NCBI RefSeq assembly: GCF_017939745.1
Contig: NZ_JAGKQQ010000001.1
Coordinates: 7,765,299 to 7,829,298, forward strand
Origin: Gemmata palustris
GTDB lineage: Bacteria; Planctomycetota; Planctomycetia; Gemmatales; Gemmataceae
Direction: 5' to 3'
Length of the DNA: 64,000 nt
Numbering within the stretch: position 1 is the stretch's first letter; each line of letters begins with the position of its first letter. Below, one piece after another: positions 30,730 to 38,223 of the stretch. Under the pieces are notes generated by a model. That model was not told the origin of the DNA. It worked only from the letters and a program-made list of their open reading frames with translations, and searched no databases. The position numbers and the translations under genes were made by a program.

Positions 30730-31752
30730 TCACATCCGCGCGAGGATAGCGTCCGTGAACGCGGTGGTCCCCGCGGTGCCGCCGATGTCGCGGGTGCGGA
30801 CCTTCCCCTCGGTCAGCACGGCTTCCACCGCCTTCTGAATGCGCGCGGCGGTTTCCCCCTCGCCGATGTCTTTCAACAACTCGATGGCCGGGAGGATGAG
30901 CGGCAACGGGTTGCCCACGTCCGGCGGAACGCTCTCGTGGGACGCGCCGTACACGGCTTCGTACACGGTCACGTCCGTACCGCTGTTGATCGCGGCCGTC
31001 GTACTCACGCCCCCGACCAGCCCCGCGCCCAGGTCCGAGAGCAGGTCGCCGTACAGGTTGCCCGCGGTGAGCACCTCGAACTGCTGCGGGCGGCTCACGA
31101 GCTGGTTGCAGGTGTTGTCGACGATCAGGTCTTTCGCGGCGATGTCGGGGTAATCGCTCGCCACGCGCCGGAAGCATTCGAGGAACAGCCCGTCGGCCAT
31201 TTTCAGGATGTTCGCCTTGTGGATGCAGTGGACCGTTTTCCGGCCGCGCTTGCGCGCGGTCTCGAACGTGAGCCGGAAGAACCGCATGCACGCGGCCTCG
31301 GTCACGATCTTGAAGCTCTGTACGACGCCGGGCACGATCTCGTGCTCGCTCGCGGTGTACAAGTCTTCGGTGATTTCGCGGAACAGGAGGAAGTCGACGC
31401 CGGTGAACCGGCTCGGAATCCCCGGCAGGTTGTGGACCGGGCGCATCGACGCGAACAGCCCGAGCTTGCGCCGGAACGCGACGTTGTAGTTCGTGGGCAC
31501 GCTGGGGCCGTGCGCGGTCGGCATCCCCGCGCCCTTCGGCTGGAGCAGCTTCGTCTTGAGCGCGATCCCGCACGCGCGCACCGCGTCGAACGTGGGCTTC
31601 GGCAGCGCGTCCGCGCCGTGCTCGAGCGCCATGCGGCCCGCGAGATGGACCTCGAACTCGATCGGCACCTTCGCGGCCTCGAACAGCCGCCGCACCGAGA
31701 GTTCCTGGTCCTCGCCCAGCCCGCCGCCCTGAACGAATATCACCTTGCGCAT
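30730..31752 (-). CDS. Isocitrate/isopropylmalate dehydrogenase family protein
   Basis: 340 residues of the NAD(P)-dependent beta-decarboxylating dehydrogenase family. Visible features: the phosphate loop region KTKLLQPKGAGMPTAHGPSV, RKLGLFASMRPVHNLPGIPS with the substrate Arg, FREITEDLYTASEHEIVPGV, the metal and catalytic segment TVHCIHKANILKMADGLFLE (Lys) and LIVDNTCNQLVSRPQQFEVL (Asp), and TAGNLYGDLLSDLGAGLVGG. Most like NAD-dependent isocitrate dehydrogenase by the EDLYxxxEH segment; it could serve the TCA cycle together with the citrate synthase at 36196. It is monocistronic. Confidence 0.85.
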   Translation of the reverse strand: MRKVIFVQGGGLGEDQELSVRRLFEAAKVPIEFEVHLAGRMALEHGADALPKPTFDAVRACGIALKTKLLQPKGAGMPTAHGPSVPTNYNVAFRRKLGLFASMRPVHNLPGIPSRFTGVDFLLFREITEDLYTASEHEIVPGVVQSFKIVTEAACMRFFRLTFETARKRGRKTVHCIHKANILKMADGLFLECFRRVASDYPDIAAKDLIVDNTCNQLVSRPQQFEVLTAGNLYGDLLSDLGAGLVGGVSTTAAINSGTDVTVYEAVYGASHESVPPDVGNPLPLILPAIELLKDIGEGETAARIQKAVEAVLTEGKVRTRDIGGTAGTTAFTDAILARM

Positions 31753-31809
31753 CGACGTCCCCCGTGGCCTCGCGTCGCGGCTATCTTACAAAGGCGGGGC
31801 GGAAGAGCA

Positions 31810-31963
31810 GCCGCGGATCAACGCAGATAAACGCAGATCAGAAAAGAACATTGGATTTGGCGGACCGGAGCGGGATCACTGACCCACCAAACCCACGGTG
31901 CCGTTTGTCTCTTCCATCACGGAACTGTGTTTTGATCCGCGTTTATCTGCGTTGATCCGCGGC
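31810..31963. repeat. 31-bp inverted repeat, 92-bp spacer
   Basis: 31810-31840 (GCCGCGGATCAACGCAGATA and onward) is reverse-complementary to 31933-31963 with a single mismatch. Each arm also holds an internal near-repeat of ACGCAGATMA. It lies between the start of the dehydrogenase gene and the stop of kynA. I recall similar ATCAACGCAGATAAACGC units from planctomycete intergenic DNA, but I cannot confirm this here. Confidence 0.85.
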
Positions 31964-31992
31964 CACTCTTCGTTCTCTTCTTCCTTACTCCT

Positions 31993-32775
31993 TTACAATC
32001 GGTGCCGGATCGCCCACAGGTCGGGGAACACGGGGTGGAACAGTGAGCGCTTCAGGAACTCCACGCCGAGCGAGCCGCCGGTGCCGCGCTTGCTCCCGAT
32101 TGTGCGCTCCACCAACTTGATGTGCCGGTAGCGCCACTCCTGGAGCCCCTCGTCGAAATCGGTCATCAGCTCGAAGAGAATTTCGAGATCGGGCTGGCTC
32201 TTGTAGAGGCGCAGAATCCCTTCTTCCACCGCCTCGTCGGGCAGCGTCGGTTGGGTGCGGTCGCGCGCCGCGAGGTGCTCGGGAATCGCGACCCCGTGGT
32301 GCCCGAGGTACGTGTAGAACGCATCCACCACCGACGGCTCGTTGAGGCGCTTCACGAGTTGGTCGTAGCTCGCGGTGCCGGGCTTCTGGTGCTCGAGCAT
32401 CTCGGCGCGCTTGTAGCCGAGCAGGAACTCCATTTCGCGGAACTGGCTCGACTGGAACCCGGACGCCTTATCGAGTCGGTCGCGGAAGCTGTTGAACGAC
32501 ATCGGCGTGAGCGTCTCGACGATGTCCACCTGCTCCACCGCGACCTTCATGATCGTGCGGGCGCGCTTGAACGTGCCGATCGCGGGGTAGGTGCGGCCCG
32601 CGACGAAGTCCGCCTTCACCTTGTCGAGTTCGTGTAGCAGGAGCTTGAACCACAGTTCATACGCCTGGTGAACGACGATGAACAGCAGTTCGTCGTGTTC
32701 GGCCGGGTCGGACCGCGGCTTCTGGAGCGCGAGCAGTTCCTCGACGTGCAGGTAGTCGGCGTAAGTGAGGTCCAC
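31993..32775 (-). CDS. kynA: Tryptophan 2,3-dioxygenase
   Basis: 260 residues, slightly shorter than most at about 280. Diagnostic blocks: LTYADYLHVEELLALQ, the haem-pocket FIVVHQAYELWFKLLLHE (distal His and neighbouring aromatic residues), SGFQSSQFREMEFLLGYK (substrate-binding Arg), and the C-terminal WRYRHIKLVERTIGSKRGTG with the proximal His and the GTGGS loop. It oxidises L-tryptophan to N-formylkynurenine, the first step of the kynurenine pathway. No other kynurenine gene is nearby. The start fits the conserved N-terminus. Confidence 0.93.
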   Translation of the reverse strand: MDLTYADYLHVEELLALQKPRSDPAEHDELLFIVVHQAYELWFKLLLHELDKVKADFVAGRTYPAIGTFKRARTIMKVAVEQVDIVETLTPMSFNSFRDRLDKASGFQSSQFREMEFLLGYKRAEMLEHQKPGTASYDQLVKRLNEPSVVDAFYTYLGHHGVAIPEHLAARDRTQPTLPDEAVEEGILRLYKSQPDLEILFELMTDFDEGLQEWRYRHIKLVERTIGSKRGTGGSLGVEFLKRSLFHPVFPDLWAIRHRL

Positions 32776-33107
32776 GACAAACTCCCGTTGTGGCGACGGG
32801 GGTAACTTACGCGCGGCGCGGGCGTTCGCCTTTCCCCCGGGACCGCGGACGCCCCCACCATTGCGTCCGGCGCGATCGTCGCAACGGTGGTGGACGTAAC
32901 TGGCATCCTGATCTTCTTTTCCGCCGCGTGGGTCATTCTGCTGCGAGGTTCTGACGAGCGGCTGAAACGGGAGTTTCAGTTAAACAGGCGATTGATTGCC
33001 ACCCGCGCGGCTAACATTGGCTAACTTTTTTGCCCCCCCGCCCATTGTTAGCCAATTGCCACAAATACAAGAAGGCACAGTACAAAGGGCGTGCAGGGCA
33101 CACGAGC

Positions 33108-33244
33108 GCACAGGGCTCCCGCCCTGTGCTACGTAAGACGGCCCCTCCGGGGCGAAGACCAACACCTCGGCGAAGACATCAACCTTCAATGCCTTTCCGC
33201 CCCGGAGGGGCCGGCGTTTGTAGCACAGGGCGGAAGCCCTGTGC
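33108..33244. repeat. Nested inverted repeats
   Basis: The outer arms 33108-33132 and 33220-33244 (25 nt, one mismatch, GCACAGGGCT... / ...AGCCCTGTGC) are each themselves partly self-complementary. The inner arms 33139-33154 and 33198-33213 (CGGCCCCTCCGGGGCG) are perfect and also self-complementary. As RNA it could form a long double-armed structure. Spacer about 43 nt. Confidence 0.85.
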
Positions 33245-33329
33245 ATCTCCCACCCCGTGCGCCCTGAGCCTCCTTCTAATGGCAGAACTGGCTCGTGGGT
33301 GCGGGTTCGTGGACTTTTGGCGCGCGGTC

Positions 33330-33780
33330 CCACCTCGTTGTCCACCCTTGGCCATAGCGCAAATATGCGCTATGGCCAGCGCAAGTCCTTGTGGCGCAAC
33401 GACCGGTCACACCGGCCACCCTGGTCACACCCTTTTGGAAATCTCTGGTGCGCACCGACCACCATTCCGGGAAACCCACTGGTCTGCTGATCGCGGGGAG
33501 CAAATACTGGGCGCGTGGTTCCCGGTGTTGCCCTCATTACAAGAGGAAAACACATGATTCGCGATTAAGCACATCTTGTCGAATTGGTACATATAAGAAT
33601 GTTTGAGTTGACTGGAAGAAAAGTGACCCGAGTGGCCGGTTACCCATTTTCTATCGCGGTGTTTGCCGCCATAGAAAGGGTGTGACCAGGGTGGCCGGTG
33701 TGACCAGTCGTTGCGCCACAAGGACTTGCGCTGGCCATAGCGCAAATATGCGCTATGGCCAAGGGTGGACAACGAGGTGG
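33330..33780. repeat. 106-bp inverted repeats flanking a 239-bp spacer
   Basis: 33330-33435 is the reverse complement of 33675-33780 with about three differences. Each arm contains its own palindrome, GGCCATAGCGCA-AATA/ATAT-TGCGCTATGGCC. Two of the differences fall in that palindrome's loop. The spacer carries no reading frame, is AT-richer in its middle (about 33540-33610), and includes a further degenerate copy of GTGACC-n-GGTGGCCGG at about 33623. The layout suits a MITE-like cassette, an inverted duplication or a structured RNA. Confidence 0.85.
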
Positions 33781-34185
33781 AGCCGCGATCATCCGAAACT
33801 CAAAGTGGCCGCGCCAGTCGCAGTGCCCGGTGTGCTCTTTTGACACAGGAGGCTGTGCTAGTTAGGCGCTGCGGTCCCAGGAAGCACGCGGCGCGCCCGA
33901 CACAGCGATCGGCACGGTCGGGTTTTGGGATCGGTCACGCACCGGTGGTGGCCGGCGGATGTTGCACGAGTGCCCCCTCCCCAGATTATACTCGACATGA
34001 GCGAATGTTCAAAAACTGCGATCCGTAAATTTACTGAGCTGAAAATTTGCTGGCCCTTAATTTGCAAATTACAATGTGAATGATTCGATCCTTCATCTTG
34101 ATTCGAGAATCCAATTTCCCTTCCCTCCTATCGAATAATGACATGGGGTGGTGTGCAACCCGCCCCAGAAAGGGGAATCGCTCTG

Positions 34186-35052
34186 ATGTTTAGCTCTTTG
34201 AAATTGGGCCGACTGTTCGGCATTGACCTATACGTTCACTCGACGTTCTGGCTGCTGCCCCTGTTCGTTTTGTTGTCCGGGGCCGGATCGAGCGCCGGGG
34301 AAGTCACGTCCGAAGTGCTGTTCGTGTTCGCGGTGTTCGCGTGCGTCGCGCTACACGAGTTCGGGCACGCGCTCGCGGCGGCCTCTTACGGCATCCGCAC
34401 GCGGGACATCACGCTGTACCCGGTCGGCGGCGTCGCGTCGCTCGAAGGGATGCCGGAGAAACCGGGACAGGAGATCGTGGTCGCTCTCGCCGGTCCCGCG
34501 GTGAACGTCGTGATCGCGACCGGGTTGTTACTCGGGTTGTCCGCGGGCGGGCTGGCACTCCCGTGGGAGCGGATATCCGACCCGATCGAACTCTTTGTGA
34601 ACCGACTGCTCCTCGCGAACGTGGCGCTGGTTCTGTTCAACCTGTTGCCGGCGTTCCCGATGGACGGAGGTCGCGTGCTGCGTGCTCTGCTCTCGACGCA
34701 GATGACGCGCCTGCGGGCCACCGAGATCGCGGTGACGGTCGGGACCGTGATTGCCGTGCTGTTCTTCGTTGGCAGTATCATGATCCCGCAGATCAGCCTG
34801 ATGGCGGTTGCGGTCGTGGTGTGGCTGATGGGGCAGTCCGAACTCGCGTCCCTGCGGATGATCGCGGCGCAAAGGGAAGTAGAGCGCCGGGCGCGCTCGT
34901 TCTTCGGGGCACCCGAACCGGCCCCGGAGTACCCGCGGGACCCGAACGTCGATCTCGCGACGCGCCGGTTTACGGGCATCGCGTGGGACACGGCCCACGG
35001 GGTCTGGATTCAGTGGGTCAACGGCGTCCCGGTTCGGGCGCTGTCGCGATAA
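34186..35052 (+). CDS. Site-2 protease (M50) family metalloprotease
   Basis: 288 residues from ATG 34186, with AAAGGGGA upstream; an in-frame ATG at 34138 lacks such a site. Zinc motif HEFGH at 57-61 (ALHEFGHALAA) and the third ligand in LLPAFPMDGGRVLRALL (D160). About five membrane helices and the conserved GGVASLEGMPEKPGQEIVVA-LAGP loop. Many homologues carry CBS or PDZ domains; this one has neither, only a charged C-terminal tail of about 60 residues. It would cut a transmembrane substrate, for example an anti-sigma factor; no partner is evident. Confidence 0.88.
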   Translation: MFSSLKLGRLFGIDLYVHSTFWLLPLFVLLSGAGSSAGEVTSEVLFVFAVFACVALHEFGHALAAASYGIRTRDITLYPVGGVASLEGMPEKPGQEIVVALAGPAVNVVIATGLLLGLSAGGLALPWERISDPIELFVNRLLLANVALVLFNLLPAFPMDGGRVLRALLSTQMTRLRATEIAVTVGTVIAVLFFVGSIMIPQISLMAVAVVVWLMGQSELASLRMIAAQREVERRARSFFGAPEPAPEYPRDPNVDLATRRFTGIAWDTAHGVWIQWVNGVPVRALSR

Positions 35053-35057
35053 ACCGC

Positions 35058-35094
35058 GTGCCCTCTCCGAATTCGGGGAGGGCACTTTGCTTTT
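35058..35094 (+). terminator. Rho-independent terminator
   Basis: A near-perfect palindrome GTGCCCTCTCCGAATTCGG-GGAGGGCAC (28 nt, two mismatched positions), followed at once by TTTGCTTTT, six bases after the stop codon of the site-2 protease gene. Confidence 0.8.
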
Positions 35095-35098
35095 CCCC

Positions 35099-35221
35099 GG
35101 ACCGCGGGCGTCCCGCCCGCTCGGGTGCCTGGGTGTGGTGACTGAGGTTCGTTACACATTGGCCGTAGTGTTTGGCGCGCTCGCCTGGCACGGGAAGATG
35201 CGGGCGGGACGCCCGCGGTCC
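35099..35221. repeat. 22-bp inverted repeat GGACCGCGGGCGTCCCGCCC
   Basis: 35099-35120 and 35200-35221 are perfect reverse complements around 79 bp. Each arm is itself rich in GGGCGT/CGCCC. A half copy (GCGGGCGTCCCGCCCGC) lies at about 37352-37368 after citrate synthase. It is a dispersed palindromic element. Confidence 0.85.
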
Positions 35222-35276
35222 CAGGGGTTCCCCGATTGGCCTGCCCTTCGGCACATTCGCGCGGTACAACCGCGTC

Positions 35277-36110
35277 ATGCCGACAGTCCGTCCCCCATCG
35301 ACGTTCGCCTCCCGGCTGACCACCCCGTTCACGAACGCCATGATCGCGTTCGGGGACTGGTGGCTGTTCTCGCTGCGCGCCGCGACGGGCGTCCTGCGGC
35401 GCGCGTTCGGGCGCCGGGAGTTCCTGCGCCTCGCGGTCGAGGTCGGCACCAACAGCGTGGGCGTGGTCGCGATCACCGGCATGTTCATCGGCATGGTGCT
35501 CGCGGTGCAGGCCTACGGCCAGTTCCACGCGATCGGCCTGGAAACGTCGCTCGGCGCGGTCATTCACATTTCCGTGGTCCGGGAACTCGGGCCGGTGCTC
35601 GCGGCGGTGATGCTCGCCGGGCGCATCGGGTCCGCGATGGCGGCGGAACTCGCGACCATGCGCGTGACCGAGCAGCTCGACGCGCTCTCGTGCCTCGGCG
35701 TGGACCCGGTGAAGTACCTCGCCGGCCCGCGCCTGCTCGCGGCCCTCCTCTTATTACCCCTCCTCACGGTCCTCGCGGACGTAATGGGCCTGCTCGGTAG
35801 TTCCCTGATCTGCCTGCACGTGTACAACATCGATAGTTATCACTACTGGCGCCACACCCGCGAGTTCGTTAAAGTGTGGGACGTGATGGTGGGGCTGATG
35901 AAGGCGTTCGTGTTCGGCGGCGTGCTGTCGCTGATCGCGTGCCACCGCGGGTTCAACAGCCGGGCCGGGGCGGAGGGCGTCGGCCGGGCCGCGACCGAGG
36001 CGTTCGTCGTAGCGTTCGTCGCCATTCTGATGATCGACTTCGTGCTCGCGATGTTGGCCAACACCGTTTACGCTGTCTTGTGGCCGCCCACCACCGCAAA
36101 AGTTGTTTGA
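35277..36110 (+). CDS. MlaE/YrbE-type ABC transporter permease
   Basis: 277 residues from ATG 35277 (MPTVRPPSTF). The frame is open upstream, but that segment is the palindromic repeat. It has five to six membrane helices and the MlaE signature FIGMVLAVQAYGQFHAIGLE, SVVRELGPVLAAVMLAGRIG, SAMAAELATMRVTEQLDALS and LGVDPVKYLAGPRLLA. MlaE is the permease of a phospholipid or lipid transporter that keeps outer-membrane asymmetry. The usual partners (MlaF ATPase, MlaD MCE protein) are not adjacent, so they must be encoded elsewhere. Confidence 0.9.
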   Translation: MPTVRPPSTFASRLTTPFTNAMIAFGDWWLFSLRAATGVLRRAFGRREFLRLAVEVGTNSVGVVAITGMFIGMVLAVQAYGQFHAIGLETSLGAVIHISVVRELGPVLAAVMLAGRIGSAMAAELATMRVTEQLDALSCLGVDPVKYLAGPRLLAALLLLPLLTVLADVMGLLGSSLICLHVYNIDSYHYWRHTREFVKVWDVMVGLMKAFVFGGVLSLIACHRGFNSRAGAEGVGRAATEAFVVAFVAILMIDFVLAMLANTVYAVLWPPTTAKVV

Positions 36111-36119
36111 AACGAAGGC

Positions 36120-36172
36120 GCAGAACCTAACCTCCCCGCCCCCCTCTCAGTGAAGGGAAGGGGAGGTTCTGC
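36120..36172. repeat. Hairpin with bulge before citrate synthase
   Basis: Left GCAGAACC-taacc-TCCCC and right GGGGAGGTTCTGC (36160-36172) form a 13-bp stem with a 5-base bulge, in the 85 bp between the MlaE permease and citrate synthase. It is either a terminator for the former or one more dispersed palindromic unit. Confidence 0.6.
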
Positions 36173-36195
36173 GATAGGTTCCGCGAAAGGACAAC

Positions 36196-37317
36196 ATGAC
36201 CACACCGGCCTACTCTCCCGGTCTCGAAGGCGTGCCCGCCGGCGAAACTGCCATCTGCACGGTCGCGGACGGCCTGAGCTACCGCGGCTACAGCGTCGGC
36301 GATCTCGCGGAAAACTGCTCGTTCGACGAGGTCGCATACCTCCTATTGCACGGCGAGCTGCCCTCGGCGGCGCGGCTGAAAGAGTTCCACGCGGGCGTGG
36401 CCGCCGCGCGAAGGCTTCCGCCGGCGCTAAAGGACCTGTTCGCCGCGCTGCCCAAGTGGACGACGCCGCTCGACGCGCTCCGCACCGCGGTCAGCGCGCT
36501 GGGGCACTTCGACCAGGACGCGGCCGACAACTCGCACGTCGCGAACCTGCGCAAGTCCGAACGGTTGTTGGCCCAGATCCCGGTCGCGATCGCGGACAAT
36601 TACCGGATCACGAAGGGGTTGCCCGTCGTCCCCGCGCGCCAGGACTTGTCGCACGCGGCCAACTTCCTCTACATGCTCCGCGGGGAAGAGGCGTCACCGG
36701 CCGAGGTGAAGGCGCTGGACGTGTCGCTGATCCTCTACGCGGAGCACGAGTTCAACGCGAGCACGTTCGCGGCGCGCGTGATCGTGTCCACGCTCTCGGA
36801 CCTGCACAGCGGCGTGACCGGGGCCATCGGCGCGCTAAAAGGCCCGCTCCACGGGGGCGCGAACGAGAAGGTGATGGACATCCTGCTCGCGGCCGGCGGC
36901 CCGGACCAGGCGGAAGCGTGGACGAAGGCCGCACTCGCGCGCAAGGAACGCATCATGGGCTTCGGGCACCGCGTGTATAAAGCCGGCGACGTGCGCGCGG
37001 GCATTCTGAAGAAGTACGCGGGCGCTGCGGCAGAAGGGGCCGGTGCGACGAAGTGGGAAGAAACGGCCGACATTATCGAGCGCGTGATGGCGGCCGAGAA
37101 GAACATGTTCCCGAACCTCGACTGGCCCGCGGGCCGGCTGTACCACGCGATGAAACTCGAGATCCCGCTGTACACGCCGATCTTCGCGATGTCGCGCATC
37201 ACGGGGTGGGCGGCGCACGTCATCGAGCAACTCGACAACAACCGGCTCATCCGCCCGCGCGCGATCTACAAGGGACCGGCCCCGCGCACCGTGGCGCCGA
37301 TGGCCGAACGCGGGTGA
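36196..37317 (+). CDS. gltA: Citrate synthase family enzyme
   Basis: 373 residues, the size of short bacterial citrate or 2-methylcitrate synthases. Catalytic set: H219 in KGPLHGGANEKVM, H258 in IMGFGHRVYKAGDVR, D309 in MFPNLDWPAG. The substrate-binding H184 in YAEHEFNAST is also present, as are the C-terminal PIFAMSRITGWAAHVIEQ and RPRAIYKGP. It condenses oxaloacetate with acetyl-CoA; the length and GFGHRVYKxGDxR also fit 2-methylcitrate synthase (PrpC), and no prpBD neighbours settle this. The gene is monocistronic, with a GAAAGG site before the ATG. Confidence 0.9.
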   Translation: MTTPAYSPGLEGVPAGETAICTVADGLSYRGYSVGDLAENCSFDEVAYLLLHGELPSAARLKEFHAGVAAARRLPPALKDLFAALPKWTTPLDALRTAVSALGHFDQDAADNSHVANLRKSERLLAQIPVAIADNYRITKGLPVVPARQDLSHAANFLYMLRGEEASPAEVKALDVSLILYAEHEFNASTFAARVIVSTLSDLHSGVTGAIGALKGPLHGGANEKVMDILLAAGGPDQAEAWTKAALARKERIMGFGHRVYKAGDVRAGILKKYAGAAAEGAGATKWEETADIIERVMAAEKNMFPNLDWPAGRLYHAMKLEIPLYTPIFAMSRITGWAAHVIEQLDNNRLIRPRAIYKGPAPRTVAPMAERG

Positions 37318-37588
37318 CCGCGAGCGGGGGGCACATTCGGGTGGTAGTGCGGGCGTCCCGCCCGCTTGTGCGCCCGGGTGCGATGACCCGATGCGGTAAC
37401 CCGTGGCCCGGGACGCACGGTGCGGCGCAGGCCGGACAACGAACGCGCATAATAAAGCGGCCCCCACTGGTGTTTGGGGGTATCCTAATCAAACACCCGC
37501 GCACCAGCCGCTTGATTCGACACTTGCTTGTGGCTAACGTGTGGGTGACCGGTGAACCCGGTTCCCCGTCCCCCCGAAGGTTCCTGAC

Positions 37589-37972
37589 ATGGCGTCCGAC
37601 GCGAGCCTGGCCAACGAATTCTTCCAGGTCAAGCGGCACGGCGAGGTCGCCGTGATCGTCCCGTCGCCCCAAGTGGAAGATCTCCCCGAAACGCTCCTCC
37701 AGCCGGCCGCCGAGATGGTCCTCGCGCCGCTGAAGGAAGACCCGCCGAACAACATCATCGTGGACCTGTCCGCGGTCACGTACTTCGGCTCGGCGTTCAT
37801 CACGTTCTTGTTGCGCTGCCACCACTTGTTGGCCTCGCGCGGGAGCGAGTTGGTGCTCGCCGGGGTGAACCCGAACATCCGCGAACTGCTGCGGATCACC
37901 AATCTGGAAATGTACTGGGCGCTCTACGACACCGCAGCGGAAGCGATCTCCGCCCTCGGCGGCAGCGATTGA
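37589..37972 (+). CDS. STAS-domain protein (anti-sigma antagonist-like)
   Basis: 127 residues. A single STAS domain: GEVAVIVPSPQ, then NNIIVDLSAVTYFGSAFITF with the conserved Ser where SpoIIAA-type proteins are phosphorylated, then RGSELVLAGVNPNIRELLRI and LYDTAAEAISAL. This points to partner-switching regulation of an anti-sigma kinase, but no RsbW/SpoIIAB-type kinase gene is nearby. Start ATG 37589 with GAAGG eight bases upstream. Confidence 0.85.
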   Translation: MASDASLANEFFQVKRHGEVAVIVPSPQVEDLPETLLQPAAEMVLAPLKEDPPNNIIVDLSAVTYFGSAFITFLLRCHHLLASRGSELVLAGVNPNIRELLRITNLEMYWALYDTAAEAISALGGSD

Positions 37973-38014
37973 CCCGAGTCAAGAGCAGGGATTGTACCCC
38001 GCCGGCGTGTTTGT

Positions 38015-38142
38015 GCCCTCTCCCCTTGCGGGAGAGGGTGGCGAGGCTTTGCGAGCCGGGTGAGGGGTGGTCGCCATACCCAGGGAGCAACCCCTCACCC
38101 CGCCGCGAAGCGCGGCGACCCTCTCCCGCAAGGGGAGAGGGC
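38015..38142. repeat. 25-bp inverted repeat GCCCTCTCCCCTTGCGGGAG
   Basis: 38015-38039 and 38118-38142 are perfect reverse complements, each itself a small hairpin (CTCTCCC-CTTGCG-GGAGAG). Inside lies a second complementary pair GGTGAGGGGT / ACCCCTCACC. It occupies most of the space between the convergent STAS and membrane-protein genes and may serve as their two-way terminator. Confidence 0.85.
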
Positions 38143-38223
38143 AAAGGCCAAACACCGGCCGTCGCCACGTTCACAGTTCCTGAACAGAGGCCCGCCACAG
38201 AAAGCTATTAAACAGAGCCGGTC

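Larger units (their letters stand above)
32776..34185. other. 1.4-kb gene-free block with large repeats
   Basis: No frame in this stretch has coding character. It holds the nested hairpins at 33108-33244 and the 106-bp inverted-repeat cassette at 33330-33780. The last 200 bp (about 33990-34140) are clearly AT-richer than the surroundings and lead into the site-2 protease gene, so they probably contain its promoter. No RNA gene was recognised, although a structured RNA from the cassette is possible. Confidence 0.7.

Noticed and set aside
29630-31573. A minus-strand frame of about 650 codons leading into the small coiled-coil gene
   Set aside because: It runs over MgtC and the dehydrogenase in another frame and is Arg/Pro-rich; only the last 77 codons, after a good ribosome-binding site, look real.
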